Positions 12,068 to 23,119 of a DNA stretch of 64,000 nt are shown here, in pieces. The translations under genes and the position numbers were made by a program. Numbering within the stretch: position 1 is the stretch's first letter; each line of letters begins with the position of its first letter. A model generated the notes under the pieces. That model worked only from the letters and a program-made list of their open reading frames with translations. It was not told the origin of the DNA and did no database searches. Source of the stretch: Blattamonas nauphoetae (taxonomy: Eukaryota > Preaxostyla > Oxymonadida); the NCBI GenBank assembly GCA_033064195.1, contig JARBJD010000138.1:62001-126000 (forward strand), given 5' to 3'.

Positions 12068-15000
12068 ATGTTTGATCGTCAGGGAGACTCCTGGAATCAA
12101 TCAATCTCTCTTAATAGTTCAACTGTATGTGTGACCTGTCTTTCTCATCTCGTTAGACCAAGGAACAGGCACTTCTCCGAGACACCTTCGCTCTCTTCAA
12201 AGAGGATTCCATTCAATCTCTTCTCGATCATCTCCGAGGTACGTCCACTTCATCTTTCCCTGAACCGTGTTTTCATGTTTCAGCATCAGAAGGAATTGTG
12301 ACAGACGAGAATATTGCATGGTTCGAAGATGGCTTCTGTGAGCCGTTCCGACCATATTTCATTCCCAACCGTATCGTGTGCCTCGTTATTAGTTGATTGT
12401 TTCAGCATCTCACCAAATGCGTCATGGACTGTCTTTTGATTATTGGTCTATTTTCGTTCATGTTTTCATTCTCGCAGTTACTTCCACGTTATCCGAAAAA
12501 TGTGAGAATATGTTGGTCAAGGTCCTTTCTCACATCCTTCTTACTTGGCCATACGACATCTTTCCTTCAGAACAGACAGAGTACGTGTGTCATCGCTTTG
12601 TCTCATCATTTCGTGTAGTTCTACACATTTCTCTGTCAATTCTCTTTGCAATCAGTTGGACTCAGGTTGATGCTAAGAACAATGCGGGAATACCATTTGA
12701 AGTGGTATTTGATGGAGTTTCTCGTCGACAACTGCCAACCCTCTTCTGATCCTTCTGCACCCTCCCAAATCATCCTCACTCGACCGACACCCCTTCTCAT
12801 CACTGCCATCGACGAGATGAACACACACTTCTCCATCCATGATCTGTCTCGATATGTCTCCACTCCTCCCGATCTCACAACCGACGAAGACGATGATTCA
12901 TCAGCCAGAACAGACCTCGCCATTGATGTGCTGTTTCTGTCTCTACTGAGCGTCGTGTCGAACGAAGCATTTCACAAACCAGCTCGACACCTCCTGACTC
13001 GCATGTTTGAGATGTCGGAAGGCGAGTTGGAGAAACTTCTGTTGGAGCGAGAGGTTCGACGTGGAGATTTGGAGATGGAGTGGCTTGGCGAGGAAAGGCA
13101 GAAAGAAAACACTCTGTCTTTTACTGACGGAGTGTTGATGTTACTGGGAAGGAGAGAGACAGAATGGGAACGAGACGAAGACACGAATGAGGCAGTCACG
13201 GACGAAGAGAGTGCGGGAGAAACTGAAGACGAGACTGAATCTTAAGATAAGGAACAAGAACCAGAAAGTGTGGAGTATCCTCGATCCGTCTACAACACAC
13301 CACTTCAAGAAGTCGCATCGACACCAACTGTCTTCCTCCATCGAGTGGCCTGCTTGTTGATTTCTGTGCTTTTCTCGGCTGAATGTGATTGTCTCCCATC
13401 CAAACACCAACCAATTGCCTCGCCATCCACAATCAACAACGATCCTGACTCCACCAACGACAGTGTATCTGAACCAACAAATCACAAAATGAGCGAATCG
13501 CACCTGTTCAGAATCTGTCTGAAACTGACTGGCTGGCTCCAAACGACTTTCACGGAATGGCAGTCTGGCTCAGTGTTCACCAAAACAGTGCGGATGGACG
13601 TGGAGTCGGCTGTGTCCATCGTGTTCCTCCTCCTTCCCCACGCCGACCTCGACTCGCAATGCTTCCTCGTCTCCCTCTTTCGCACCTTCTCCCACTTCAC
13701 CGAAATGGTGCCCTCGTGATCACCCCCGACCTCGTCCGAAAAGTTGCCCTCTTCTTCGCCCGACTCGGCCCCTCGCTCCCCCCCTCAGCTCGTGCAGAGT
13801 GTGGAGTACGGCGTGAGGTTGATGATGGCTGGAAAACGGACTCCTCAAGTCGGACCGTTCTTTGAAGAGGCAGCCGAGCTGTGCCGACCGATTCTGGCCG
13901 AGCTGGTTGGTCAGTTGGAGAGTGACGTGGAGGGAAGGAGGGAGGTAGCAGCGCAGATTTGGGTGATTGTGTCGTCGAATGATGATTCCTTGCTGTACTC
14001 GTCCAATCTACCTGTTCATCTTCTCTCAGTCCTCTCCGACGAGACTGACGACAACGAAGCGTTCTTCATCCTTCGTGCATGCACCAAAGCTTTTTCGGAT
14101 GGTTGCCGACACTCGTCACCAGTGCACTCACTTCTTTCCAAACACTTCCCCCTCCTCCTTCGGTTGGGAAAGAAGATCAGCCGACTTCAATTGGCCGTCG
14201 AGGCGTGGAGGCTGCTTCTGCAAATGCTTTTTGAGGTTACCAGCCCCGCCAGATCCCAAAAAGAAGAAATGATCCAATTTCTTGGAACACTCGAAGGTTT
14301 CGCAGTGGACTACGGGGAAACAGTCGGCAGAGTGCTGCAGATGCGAAATCGTCCAAACAGCACTCTCCAGGGTGATGAAGACATCAACCAGCATCTGCAC
14401 TTTCTTGCCTATGGCCTCAAATGCTTCCAAAAGCTGTTCCAGCACATCGATTTCTCTCCTCTTCATCTCACACTCGTTCCCACACTCACACCTCTGCGAC
14501 CCTTCTTCGGATCTGACGAAGACTCTCTTTGGGTGCGTGATTCTCCGACATATTTGACTCTCTCCTCCTTCCGACATCTCAATCCCTTTCACTTCATCCC
14601 AACGTCGCCATCTTTCCCGACAGAACAATCTGTGTTGGACGACATTCTGAGGAGCAAGATCGCCCGAGCAGAATGGATCATTCGAAATGGCGAGGATGTG
14701 AAACAAACCCATCAAAGCGAACGAGACCACATCAACATTCAGACGAGCTACCACCTCCATCGCACACGTCAAGTGAAGCTGGCTTTGGAGTGCGCGATCC
14801 GCCTTCCTCGTCTTCTGCACAACTCCGTCCCCTTCCACAGAGCGAGACAGGCGCAGGTTGAACAAGGAGAGGAGAAAAGATGGACCAAACATTTGATTGA
14901 CACTGCGGAATCGCTCCTTTCCACCTTCTATTTTCGTATTCTCACAACTCTTCCAAAGAATATCGTCATTTCTCGCGAAGTGGACATCGGTTTCGTTGGT

Positions 15001-15408
15001 TGGGCGTTTCTGGACGGGAACAGACGAGATGCCATCACTTCTCAAAACGAGGAGGACTCGACTCCATCCGAGCCGTCTCTCTCGTTCTTCGAGAATATTC
15101 AGTTTGCTGCGATGTGGGCAATGAAAGGGATGGTTGAGTCCCCTTTCTCTCGTCCGTCAAGGATATTCAACCGAGGCCTTCAAGTTATGTGGAAGTTGGT
15201 GCACAACTCGATCCTCTTCCGCCCACCCTTCGATACCGCCATCGAACAGACAGCCGTTCAGATGTGTGTCTGTCTTCGTGAGGAAGGTCTGGAGGATGTG
15301 GTGGGTGTTGTGGAATGTCTCCTCGACAGCTCATTGCTGACGCAGTTCGGTCAAAACAACGATCACGATGGAGATGATTTTACTCTTTTTGACAGGCGAT
15401 TTACTTGA
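12068..15408 (+). CDS. large multi-exon helical protein, function unknown
   Basis: Short exons with clean GT-AG introns are visible: ATG at 12068; introns about 12125-12156, 12239-12283 and 12371-12405; and a further likely one at 12581-12618 that does not keep phase in my reading. The protein then runs from about 12619 to 15408. It is Leu-rich and helical with an acidic Glu/Asp stretch near 13150-13245, and resembles a large HEAT-like solenoid. A very weak resemblance to the non-catalytic C-terminal regions of large USP9X-type deubiquitinases is not enough for a call, and no USP catalytic motif is present. Oddities: an in-frame TAA at 13243-13245 and a local frame change between about 13705 and 13795 (the better coding reading, NGALVITPDLVRK, is in another frame), both in otherwise good coding sequence. 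The gene is either decaying or affected by assembly errors. Confidence 0.55.
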
Positions 15409-15863
15409 GAAGGTGCTCGCCTCTCATTGAGGGATTTATGGCTGTGAGCAGGTAGCTGTGAGAAGTTCGATGTTCTGAAACAAGTGCCTTTCGTTTTGTG
15501 GGAAAGCACACCACTTAAGATAAGAAGACCCTTCATGTCCAGAGCTTGCTGAATCGTTTCATCACTCATTTTGTTCTTTCTATCACGTTCGATTCATTCA
15601 TTCGTGGTTGTGAAAAAACTGGATTCAAGTTGGATTCCTTTGTTCGACACTGTGGCAATCGTCGCCTCTTGTCATTGCTCCATCAAACTTGGAACGCAGA
15701 CCTTTGTCAGGACTGATGGGTTTCTCGTTCATGATGAGATGGAAAAGTGTGAAGAAACCGAAGATAGTGACAAACCAAAAAAGACACAGAAAATATCAAC
15801 AAGGACGAAAGTATTTAAGAAAGAAACGTCAAATTAACACATTCTGGCCGGAGAGGTCCGCCT
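15409..15863. other. intergenic between convergent genes
   Basis: No convincing coding sequence. A plus-strand open stretch at 15571-15837 is Lys/Thr-rich with no recognisable features and lies in the 3' region between two convergent genes. Confidence 0.35.
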
Positions 15864-17358
15864 TCAACACCCACCGAACCGAGTGTACGTCTCTTTGGGC
15901 ATCGCGAGGATGGCCGAATCCTGGAACTCAATCTGCTCCCGCTGCTTCTCGTCAAGCACAGCTCGAGCAATCTCCTCTTCCGGCGGCAGAATAACACGAA
16001 ATGACTTGGGAACGGGGAGTGTGATGAGGAACACGGTCCCCACGCCCAAACGAGTCCGAATCTCAAAAGTTCCTCCAAATTGTTTTGTAAATACATACGC
16101 CTTTGTCAATCCATAGCCTGCTCCCAACGTCCTTCGATCAGTCACGTTCGATCCCCTGAATCCGAAATGGACGCACTGCCTGACCTCGTCCTCCGGAATG
16201 CCGCGCCCGTTATCCTTCACCTTGATCGTCACAGTCTCCCCGTTGCTGACCATCTCCCCCCACAGTGTTCCGCCTGGATAGCAGTACTTTCTCGCGTTCA
16301 TCAGGATGTCGCGCATGATGTCCTGGAAGATGGGCGGGATTGCGATCCAATCGCTCCCGTTGGGTCCCCGCACGTTGAGGTGCAGCACGTGCATTCCTGC
16401 TTTCGTGCGTTCCTTTTCGGAGAGGACGAGGCCAGTCGCCTGTTTCGATCCGTGTGCCACGGCCAACATAACATTCGCCATGTTCTGTCGAAGGGTTTCT
16501 GTTTTGTACACAATCCACGCATTCGAAGGGAGGGGAAGGCGCTTCACCATTTCCCCCACTCGCGTCAGAATGATCGGGATCAGGTCGTTCTGGACCCAAT
16601 CCAGATTTTCAGTAAAGATATGGCACTTCATCTGGAGAAGGTCATCCTCGGGGTCTTGCTTGCTCAGAGAGTCACAGACGTTGCGGGCATCACCAATTTC
16701 TCCAACAATGACAGGGACAAGATCAGGGAGTTGGAGGAGGAGAGGTACGAGATTCTATGACAACAGAGACGATAATGAATCGCGCAATAATGAATGAGAG
16801 TAAATGAAGGTCGAGAAGACCAAAGGGTCAAGATATAATTGGAATGGAGGAATGTGTTGAAATGGAGGGGATGATAAAGAAGTAAGCATATATACAAACG
16901 GCAATTTGATCCAATTGAGACATAATTTGGCCGCCAACCGCCAGAGTGTTCTGAAAAACTGGACACGAGGAAAAGAAAGATCACAATTTTGAGGATTGCA
17001 TCAGAAAAAGAAAGAGGGGATAAATGAAAGAATAAAGATGAATAGGAACAAGAACATGGTAAATTCAGGATCGAAAAGAGATGGTGACAGACTTGGGATG
17101 GATGGATCGTCGAGACTTGTGATGCACGCTTCGATTCCTTCTGAGTTCATCCAGAGGAGTACGTAGAGACTTCAGAAGTAAAATACACACCAACAAGGGA
17201 TGTTAAAACATTTTGGAAACTATAAAGCGAGAATTATGTGATCTTCAAGGCAGACCTGTGAAAAACAACTTTTGTCTTTTGCTCCGTCGTTAAAGAGATA
17301 TGTTCATCAATAACGTAGCTGTCCATATCGTTCTCGTTTCCTGAGCCGACAGCACCAT
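15864..17358 (-). CDS. GHKL (histidine-kinase-type) ATPase protein, multi-exon
   Basis: The 3' exon (16754-15864, acceptor ...CATAG/AATCTC) encodes about 296 residues ending in a HATPase_c fold. It has an N-box helix (IMRDILMNARKYC), a G1 box (KVKDNGRGIPEDEV), a phenylalanine box (VHFGFRGSN) and a G2 box (GAGYGLTKAYV), closing with GGTFEIRTRLGVGTVFLITL. These bind ATP-Mg in histidine kinases, PDK/BCKDK-type kinases and related ATPases. The region before it (VPVIVGEIGDARNVCDS...) is the helical part where a phosphoacceptor or PDK-like bundle would sit. I see no clear H-box, so autophosphorylation is not assured. Upstream exons are supported at 17358-17256 (GT at 17255) and probably near 17156-17080 and 16966-16905. 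I do not see the start codon with certainty and find no receiver domain in the visible part. Confidence 0.7.
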
Positions 17359-17578
17359 CTAAAACAATATGCTCTTCAAGCATTGATGGTTGATAAGAAC
17401 AGAATCAAATTACGGACTGAAGTGAGATCCGGTTATGACTGAAGAGATAACATCGGGTGCATGGGAAGAACGACCCAAAAAACAAAATCAAATCAAAAAC
17501 CCTGATAAAGCAAGACTTTGGAACTGAAAGATGAAAGAAGATTGTCAAAGAAACAAGAATAGCATGTCAGTGACCCTC

Positions 17579-19309
17579 TCACTCCCTCTTTCGGGTCTTC
17601 CTCCCCTCCAGCATCAGCGCCTCGGCCTCTCTCTCCATCCTCCTCTTCTCTTCCTCCCACAATCGCTCCTTCTCTGCCATCTCTCTCTCAATCCGTGTCT
17701 GCTCGTCTTCCATCTCGTACAGAATCCGCAGCACTTCCTCCCCTTTCTTCTTCTTAGTCTTCTTCGCTTTTCCCCCAAAATCAACTTCTTTCGACATATC
17801 CACCGCTCTTTCTCGGACTCGTTGAACCTTCGTCTCCTCCTTCTCCACTTCCCGCTCCAATTTCTTGTTGTCCCGCCTGATCCGCTCGATCAGCTCCAAA
17901 TCTTCTGGTTTTTCGACGAGCGACGATTCCATCTTGGCGATGGCTTCTCGTTGTTGCTTCGTGCGTCCCATCAGAAGTGTAGTCTGCTCTAGAAGGGTCT
18001 GATACAGCTGTGCCTCCTGCCGCTTCCTTTCCTCTTCCTCGTCGTTCTCTCCTTTCTCTTGTTTGGGGTGTTGGGATGACAGTTTGATCTTTGCTGTCTT
18101 TTCGGCGAGATATTTCGAGTGTTCTTGTCTGGCATCGAGTTTGGTTGATGTGTCTTCGTCCTGTTCTTTCCTCCTCTTCTTTTCGTCTTCTCTCTTCCTC
18201 CGCTCTTCCATCCTTCGTCTTCGCCTCTCTTCGTCGTCTCTAGCTTTCTGCTCTCTTCTTCGTGCCTCCTCCTCCTTCCTTCTCTCCTCTTCCAACTTCC
18301 GCTCTTCCAGCCCCATCTGTCGTTCCATCTCTCTCTTCTCTTCCTCCTCCTTCCTTCGCTGGGCTTCCTCGTCGCGCATTCTCCTCATTTCCTCCTCTCT
18401 CCGCAGTCTCCTCTCCTCTTCCTCCTTCTTCCTCATTCTGTCCTGTTCTTGCTGCTCTTCCATCTCTCTCTTCCGTCGAGCTGCATCCAACTCCCTCTTC
18501 CTTCTTCTTTCCTCTTCCTTTCGAAGCTTCTCGTATTCTTCCTCTTCCCTTCTCAACCGCCTCTCCTCTTCCATTCTCGCCTTCTCCTCCATTCTCCTCT
18601 CTTCTTCTTCCTTTCGTCTCTCCTCCTCCCTTCTCTTCTCTTCCAACACAAGTTGCCTCTTCCTCTCCAACCTCTCTTCTTCCTCCTTCCTCCTTTGTGC
18701 TTGCTTCTCCTTCTCCCGTTCTCTCTCTTTCTGTCTCCTCAATCGCATCTCTTCCGCGCGATTCTCTCTTCTCCCTCCTTCTCCTCTCTCGCTCTTCTTT
18801 CCTGCATTGACCAGTTCGGACAGACTGAGCTTGTTCCACACAAACACATTCACATCAAATCCGACCTCTGTGTTCTCCCCTTCCTTCTCCCCCGTTCTCC
18901 CTTCCGTCTCTTCTCTCCCCTCCTCCTCATCCCACACGTCTCTCCCCACTCCATTCAGTCGGACATCTCGAAACGACTTCGACACAGCCGTCTCCTTCCT
19001 CACTTGTTCCATCAGAATCGGTTTCAGTTCGATCGACGTCATTCCACACAGCTTCATCCGCGATTCACTTTCGCCCAACTCTCTCTGCATGCCTACCACC
19101 GACGATTGGGACGAGGCAGGCTGCGGTGTTGTGACTGACGTGGCGTCCAATCCACTTATGTCGTTGAGCGAGGAGGAAGGCGAGTCCAGCCGAGAAAGTT
19201 GTTCGTCTGACCCGAAAGCGGTTTTCGTTGAGTTGTGCGTGGTTCGATGAAGGGCAGGTGTGGAGAGTGGTGCGAGGGAGCGGTGGGAGAGAGACGAGGG
19301 AGTGGAGTG
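17579..19309 (-). CDS. long charged coiled-coil protein, 3' part
   Basis: Ser/Thr/Pro-rich N-terminal part, then about 350 residues of almost uninterrupted Glu/Arg/Lys-rich heptad-like sequence (rows of EEERRKEEEE type), then a less biased coiled coil (TTLLMGRTKQQREAIAKMES..., LELIERIRRDNKKLEREVEK) and a basic tail ending at TGA near 17579. The composition gives mirror-image open stretches on the other strand that are not genes. Likely a structural or cytoskeletal coiled-coil protein; no catalytic domain. The exon continues upstream into a foldback transposon (19312-20706); the first Met in the extended frame lies inside that element and is not the native start. Beyond the element the frame resumes at 20709-20769 with an acceptor site. 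Confidence 0.6.
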   Translation of the reverse strand, partial: HSTPSSLSHRSLAPLSTPALHRTTHNSTKTAFGSDEQLSRLDSPSSSLNDISGLDATSVTTPQPASSQSSVVGMQRELGESESRMKLCGMTSIELKPILMEQVRKETAVSKSFRDVRLNGVGRDVWDEEEGREETEGRTGEKEGENTEVGFDVNVFVWNKLSLSELVNAGKKSERGEGGRRENRAEEMRLRRQKEREREKEKQAQRRKEEEERLERKRQLVLEEKRREEERRKEEEERRMEEKARMEEERRLRREEEEYEKLRKEEERRRKRELDAARRKREMEEQQEQDRMRKKEEEERRLRREEEMRRMRDEEAQRRKEEEEKREMERQMGLEERKLEEERRKEEEARRREQKARDDEERRRRRMEERRKREDEKKRRKEQDEDTSTKLDARQEHSKYLAEKTAKIKLSSQHPKQEKGENDEEEERKRQEAQLYQTLLEQTTLLMGRTKQQREAIAKMESSLVEKPEDLELIERIRRDNKKLEREVEKEETKVQRVRERAVDMSKEVDFGGKAKKTKKKKGEEVLRILYEMEDEQTRIEREMAEKERLWEEEKRRMEREAEALMLEGRKTRKRE

Positions 19310-19311
19310 TA

Positions 19312-20706
19312 GTAGTAAAATAACCCGGCGAGGGTAAAATAACCCGGGGTGAAAACCCCCTTTTTTGGGCCCCTCTTTCCGTCCATCCCATATTTCTCGG
19401 AACCAACATTTTTTTGGGTCCCACTTTTTTTTCCATAATGTTTGTCTCAACTCCGAGTATCCATCGAGGTAGAAATCGAACCTCCAAAATAGGATCCTGG
19501 GCCGGGGTGCCTATTTCGGAACCATATTTTGGCCTATTTTTGACCCATTTTTGGCTCCTAAATAGGAGGTCCTTAACATTTAAGCTTGGAGGATCCGAAT
19601 TTCACGACCACTTTTCTCCACGCTTGTTCAAAATTTTTCTTTCTCGTTTCATTTCTGGTTGTTTGGGATGTTTTTCTTTCGAAATCACAATTTTTTGAAA
19701 AACGAAAAATCCTGGGGGGACCTGGGTGGAAATTTAGGGTCAAAAATTGATTTCCCTGTATGTTAAGCTTAGGGATCTGAAAACTTGTTTTGATCATATC
19801 TCCACAACCAGACATAGTTCCGACATGAAGTTTTCACCAATATGGATGTTTTGTTGGATTATATTTTTTTCTGAAAATTTTGACAATTTTCGAAGACCTC
19901 CTATTTTGGTGTTTTTTTTAGTTTTCGAGGTTTTCTCTGAACCAACCCCAACTTCTCTCCTCCCAAGCACGATTCTAACCAATTTGAGCTTTTGGATTCG
20001 ATTCTGATTGTGTCTGCATTATTTAGACGAAATTCGGAGACGGGTGCATCATTCCATCTCAAGTGACAGCTCTCCTTTCGATCCAAGGCCAAAACCCCAC
20101 AAAAGTATCTCAACTGCCGCAAGGGGATTTTGCTCAAAATTTTCAGAAAAAAATATAATCCAACAAAACATCCATATTGGTGAAAACTTCATGTCGGAAC
20201 TATGTCTGGTTGTGGAGATATGATCAAAACAAGTTTTCAGATCCCTAAGCTTAACATACAGGGAAATCAATTTTTGACCCTAAATTTCCACCCAGGTCCC
20301 CCCAGGATTTTTCGTTTTTCAAAAAATTGTGATTTCGAAAGAAAAACATCCCAAACAACCAGAAATGAAACGAGAAAGAAAAATTTTGAACAAGCGTGGA
20401 GAAAAGTGGTCGTGAAATTCGGATCCTCCAAGCTTAAATGTTAAGGACCTCCTATTTAGGAGCCAAAAATGGGTCAAAAATAGGCCAAAATATGGTTCCG
20501 AAATAGGCACCCCCGGCCCAGGATCCTATTTTGGAGGTTCGATTTCTACCTCGATGGATACTCGGAGTTGAGACAAACATTATGGAAAAAAAAGTGGGAC
20601 CCAAAAAAATGTTGGTTCCGAGAAATATGGGATGGACGGAAAGAGGGGCCCAAAAAAGGGGGTTTTCACCCCGGGTTATTTTACCCTCGCCGGGTTATTT
20701 TACTAC
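19312..20706. mobile_element. 1.4-kb foldback/MITE-like element with about 570-bp inverted arms
   Basis: The left arm (about 19312-19880) and right arm (about 20136-20706) are near-perfect inverted copies of each other, separated by a loop of about 255 bp. The ends read GTAGTAAAATAACCCGGCG and its complement, and TA dinucleotides flank both sides (19310-19311, 20707-20708). No transposase is encoded; peptides read from the arms are mirror images and are not genes. Arms this long and this well matched imply a young element or frequent arm correction. It lies inside the coding exon of the coiled-coil gene. Confidence 0.85.
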
Positions 20707-20708
20707 TA

Positions 20709-20769
20709 TGTGTCGGGCGAGGCTGGCGAGAGGGGCGGAGTGGGAAGGAGAATGCTTCGAAGACGAGGG
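20709..20769 (-). CDS. upstream piece of the coiled-coil gene exon
   Basis: Reading on the minus strand, an acceptor (...AAATTCAG at 20770) is followed by about 20 codons beginning PSSSKHSPSHSAPLASLARH, open and Ser/Pro-rich like the sequence beyond the foldback element. With one TA kept, the phase matches that of 19309-17579. Short, so support is moderate. Confidence 0.35.
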
Positions 20770-20929
20770 CTGAATTTGGGTTCAGAGCGAGACGCTACGA
20801 AGAGAGAAAGATGAAAGATGAAGAAGAAGAAAGAAAAGGATGAAAAAATGTAGAAGGAAAGACAGAAATGGTCTACAAATCTGAAGGAGAAGAATCAACG
20901 ATTCTTCCAACAAAAAACTGAAATGTTTC

Positions 20930-22198
20930 TTACCAAACCGGATTGATCAACACATCGCCGACCATCTTGACACCTCCGCTCCCCACAAGTCCAAAGACAG
21001 CCACATTCGATGCTTCACACACTTTCACCGCGAGGGAATGGAGGGCAGAGAAGGGGAGAGATGCAGAGAATGACGAGGTGATTGGGAGAGAGACGAGGAC
21101 GGGAGAAGATGAATGGTGAGGAGAGTGTTGTGTGCGAGTGGATTGAGGAGTGGCGAGTGCACTGTGTGAAGGCGAGTCTTCTGTGCTGTGTGGGATTTCG
21201 ATCTCGTTTGGAATGAGATTGGAATGATCTTCTCCTCCCTCCTTCGCGTGCTCTCCCATCTTCCTTTCTTCCTTCCCTCTCCGTTCCGTCTGTTCCGCTG
21301 CCTGCATCACTCCCAAATGCACAAAGTGGCCAGCGTTGATTGGGACGAAGGGAAGAGACGGGTTGATTCGGAGTGTGTCCAGTTTCCTTCGCTTCCACTC
21401 CTTCCAAACTTCGTCGCTGACTCCATTCTGCTCCTGCCCGTTCTCGTCTGTCTTCCGATCATCTTCCCGCTTCTCCTTCTTCCTCGCAGCGATGCCGCCA
21501 CTCCACTCCAACTCCATCTTCTTCCAGAACTGCGGTTCGTTCGATGTGACGTGTCCCACAATCAAAGTTGGGATGCCGTTCACAGCGAGTTGGAGTGAGG
21601 GGTGGTTGGACAGCGGCGAGAACGGAAGAGAATTCGACATGAACGGCACACGCACCTCGAATGTGAGAAGTGTCCGAGGAAGAAGAGAGGGCTGAGTGGT
21701 GAGCGTTGGCTGGAAGAGAAGTGCCTGATTAAGCGCCCTGTTCAATTTCTGCTCCCCCTCATCCTGGTCTGTCCCCTGTCTGCTTCGTCCCGCGCCAACC
21801 CCCTCCACTTCTCTGAACTCTCCTCCACCCTCTCCAGCTGCAGAGGCGAGGGCAGGCGAGTGAGAGCGAGGTTTCACGGGCATCCCTCCAACCAGAGACG
21901 GGATGGGTTGTGGGGAGGGTGTGAAGCGCGGGGCGTCGATCACAACTGGCTGGATGTGGTGAATGGAGGGTGGTGACTCAGCACGGACACGCGGGAGGGG
22001 CTTGGAATGTCGTTTGTGATGTTCGATTTCTGCGCGAGATTCCAACGCGAGTCCAAACCATTTTCGAGAGGCGAGGGAGAGATAGAGGCGTACAGACGTG
22101 ACGGGGTCGACAGCAACGACGAGAAAATGGCGGGAGAGTGTTTGGAAGACGGTGGAGATGTTGAGAAGGCATGAAAACACGATTTCGGCTCCGAGCGG
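20930..22198 (-). CDS. 3' half of a gene split by the DIRS-type element
   Basis: About 422 codons, unrecognised. The sequence starts LGAEIVFSCLLNISTV..., with beta-strand-like stretches separated by Ser/Pro-rich and Lys/Glu-rich linkers. It ends ...GDVLINPVW then TAA, where a donor-like GTAAGAAAC overlaps the stop, so another exon is possible. No signal peptide or membrane helix. The 5' half lies at 28166-27000 in the same phase. The CGG triplet (22196-22198 and 27000-27002) is present at both ends of the insertion. The joined host protein would be about 810 residues; the gene is not functional as a continuous frame in this allele. Confidence 0.55.
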   Translation of the reverse strand, partial: PLGAEIVFSCLLNISTVFQTLSRHFLVVAVDPVTSVRLYLSLASRKWFGLALESRAEIEHHKRHSKPLPRVRAESPPSIHHIQPVVIDAPRFTPSPQPIPSLVGGMPVKPRSHSPALASAAGEGGGEFREVEGVGAGRSRQGTDQDEGEQKLNRALNQALLFQPTLTTQPSLLPRTLLTFEVRVPFMSNSLPFSPLSNHPSLQLAVNGIPTLIVGHVTSNEPQFWKKMELEWSGGIAARKKEKREDDRKTDENGQEQNGVSDEVWKEWKRRKLDTLRINPSLPFVPINAGHFVHLGVMQAAEQTERRGKEERKMGEHAKEGGEDHSNLIPNEIEIPHSTEDSPSHSALATPQSTRTQHSPHHSSSPVLVSLPITSSFSASLPFSALHSLAVKVCEASNVAVFGLVGSGGVKMVGDVLINPVW

Positions 22199-22291
22199 CG
22201 AGGAGTTCTCCCTGGTCACTCCAAGCCCAAACGAGGGCTCCTCAACACATCGAGATAGTACACTGACGTGTAATGGGTGCCAGATCGAAAC
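22199..22291. repeat. left inverted terminal repeat of the DIRS-type element
   Basis: Positions 22237-22291 match the complement of the right end without a mismatch by eye; the outer part differs at a few positions. The outermost part recurs in the internal complementary region. Confidence 0.8.
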
Positions 22292-23119
22292 ATGTCTCAA
22301 CTTCGAAACGAAGAGACCTTGCCGCAAACTCCATCACAAGTCCGCCAGCAGTTCGATGACGAGCTTATTATTACGCTTGCGGCTCAGATTGCAGACAAAA
22401 TACCAACATTGTTGACTCAGATGAATACGCAAAAAATCATGGAATCAAGTCGAGACAATGCCCAATCGATGGATTCACAACATCAAGAAAGTGACAGGAA
22501 GCAACTTTTGGGAAGAGAAATCCGAAAAATGAAGCGGAACATGGCGAGTGGAATCGATCCAGCTGAGGATTCAGATTCATCTATTTCTCGGGATCAACGG
22601 CGCTCAGCACGTTCAAATGGACACAACCGGCATAAATACAACATTGACTCGTGCACAAGCACATCAGAATTTTCATCATCCTTATCGTCCAGCAGAGACA
22701 GTTCCTCATCGAGTTCTCGTGATGAAAGGCGACGAAGTCACCAAAAAAGGAGAGATCATCGACGAAAAGCAAAAGGATGGAAGAAACATCACGGAAGTCG
22801 GTCAAGATCAAGCTCATCCAGAACACACCGGTCACGACGCATGTCGCACCGCAGTTCCCGCCGAAGACAAGAACAATTGAAAAAGAATATTCTCCGGGAG
22901 TTGCGAAAGCAAGAGCCGACCTTCAAAAAGGGTTGGCTTAAGGTTGCGCTTCCGGCCCAGCAGAGGACGCATCGAACTTACGATCATCTTCAATGCGGAA
23001 CGTCCTGGAGATTCCTGTCGAAATGGCTAAGAATAGCCTCATTCTCACTCCGGACAGACGAATTCAAGATCAGGCGCTCCTTACATCGACCCAATCCAGC
23101 CTTTCTTCAGTTGGCTTGA
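22277..23119 (+). CDS. first frame (Gag-like position) of the DIRS-type element
   Basis: About 280 codons with a Ser/Arg/Lys-rich middle (rows of RSRSSSSR type), no zinc knuckle seen. Its position ahead of the reverse transcriptase frame matches the Gag-like frame of DIRS elements. The function is inferred from position and basic composition. Confidence 0.5.
   Translation: MPDRNMSQLRNEETLPQTPSQVRQQFDDELIITLAAQIADKIPTLLTQMNTQKIMESSRDNAQSMDSQHQESDRKQLLGREIRKMKRNMASGIDPAEDSDSSISRDQRRSARSNGHNRHKYNIDSCTSTSEFSSSLSSSRDSSSSSSRDERRRSHQKRRDHRRKAKGWKKHHGSRSRSSSSRTHRSRRMSHRSSRRRQEQLKKNILRELRKQEPTFKKGWLKVALPAQQRTHRTYDHLQCGTSWRFLSKWLRIASFSLRTDEFKIRRSLHRPNPAFLQLA

Noticed and set aside
16080-16797. Plus-strand open frames opposite the ATPase gene
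   Set aside because: The minus strand holds clear ATP-binding boxes with a splice acceptor; the plus-strand products have no recognisable features.
18063-19250. Long plus-strand open frame rich in Ser and Leu
   Set aside because: It is the mirror image of the Glu/Arg-rich coiled-coil gene on the minus strand; purine-biased repeats open all antisense frames.
19414-20843. Several short open frames in the foldback element
   Set aside because: They occur as mirrored pairs in the two arms and have no coding character.
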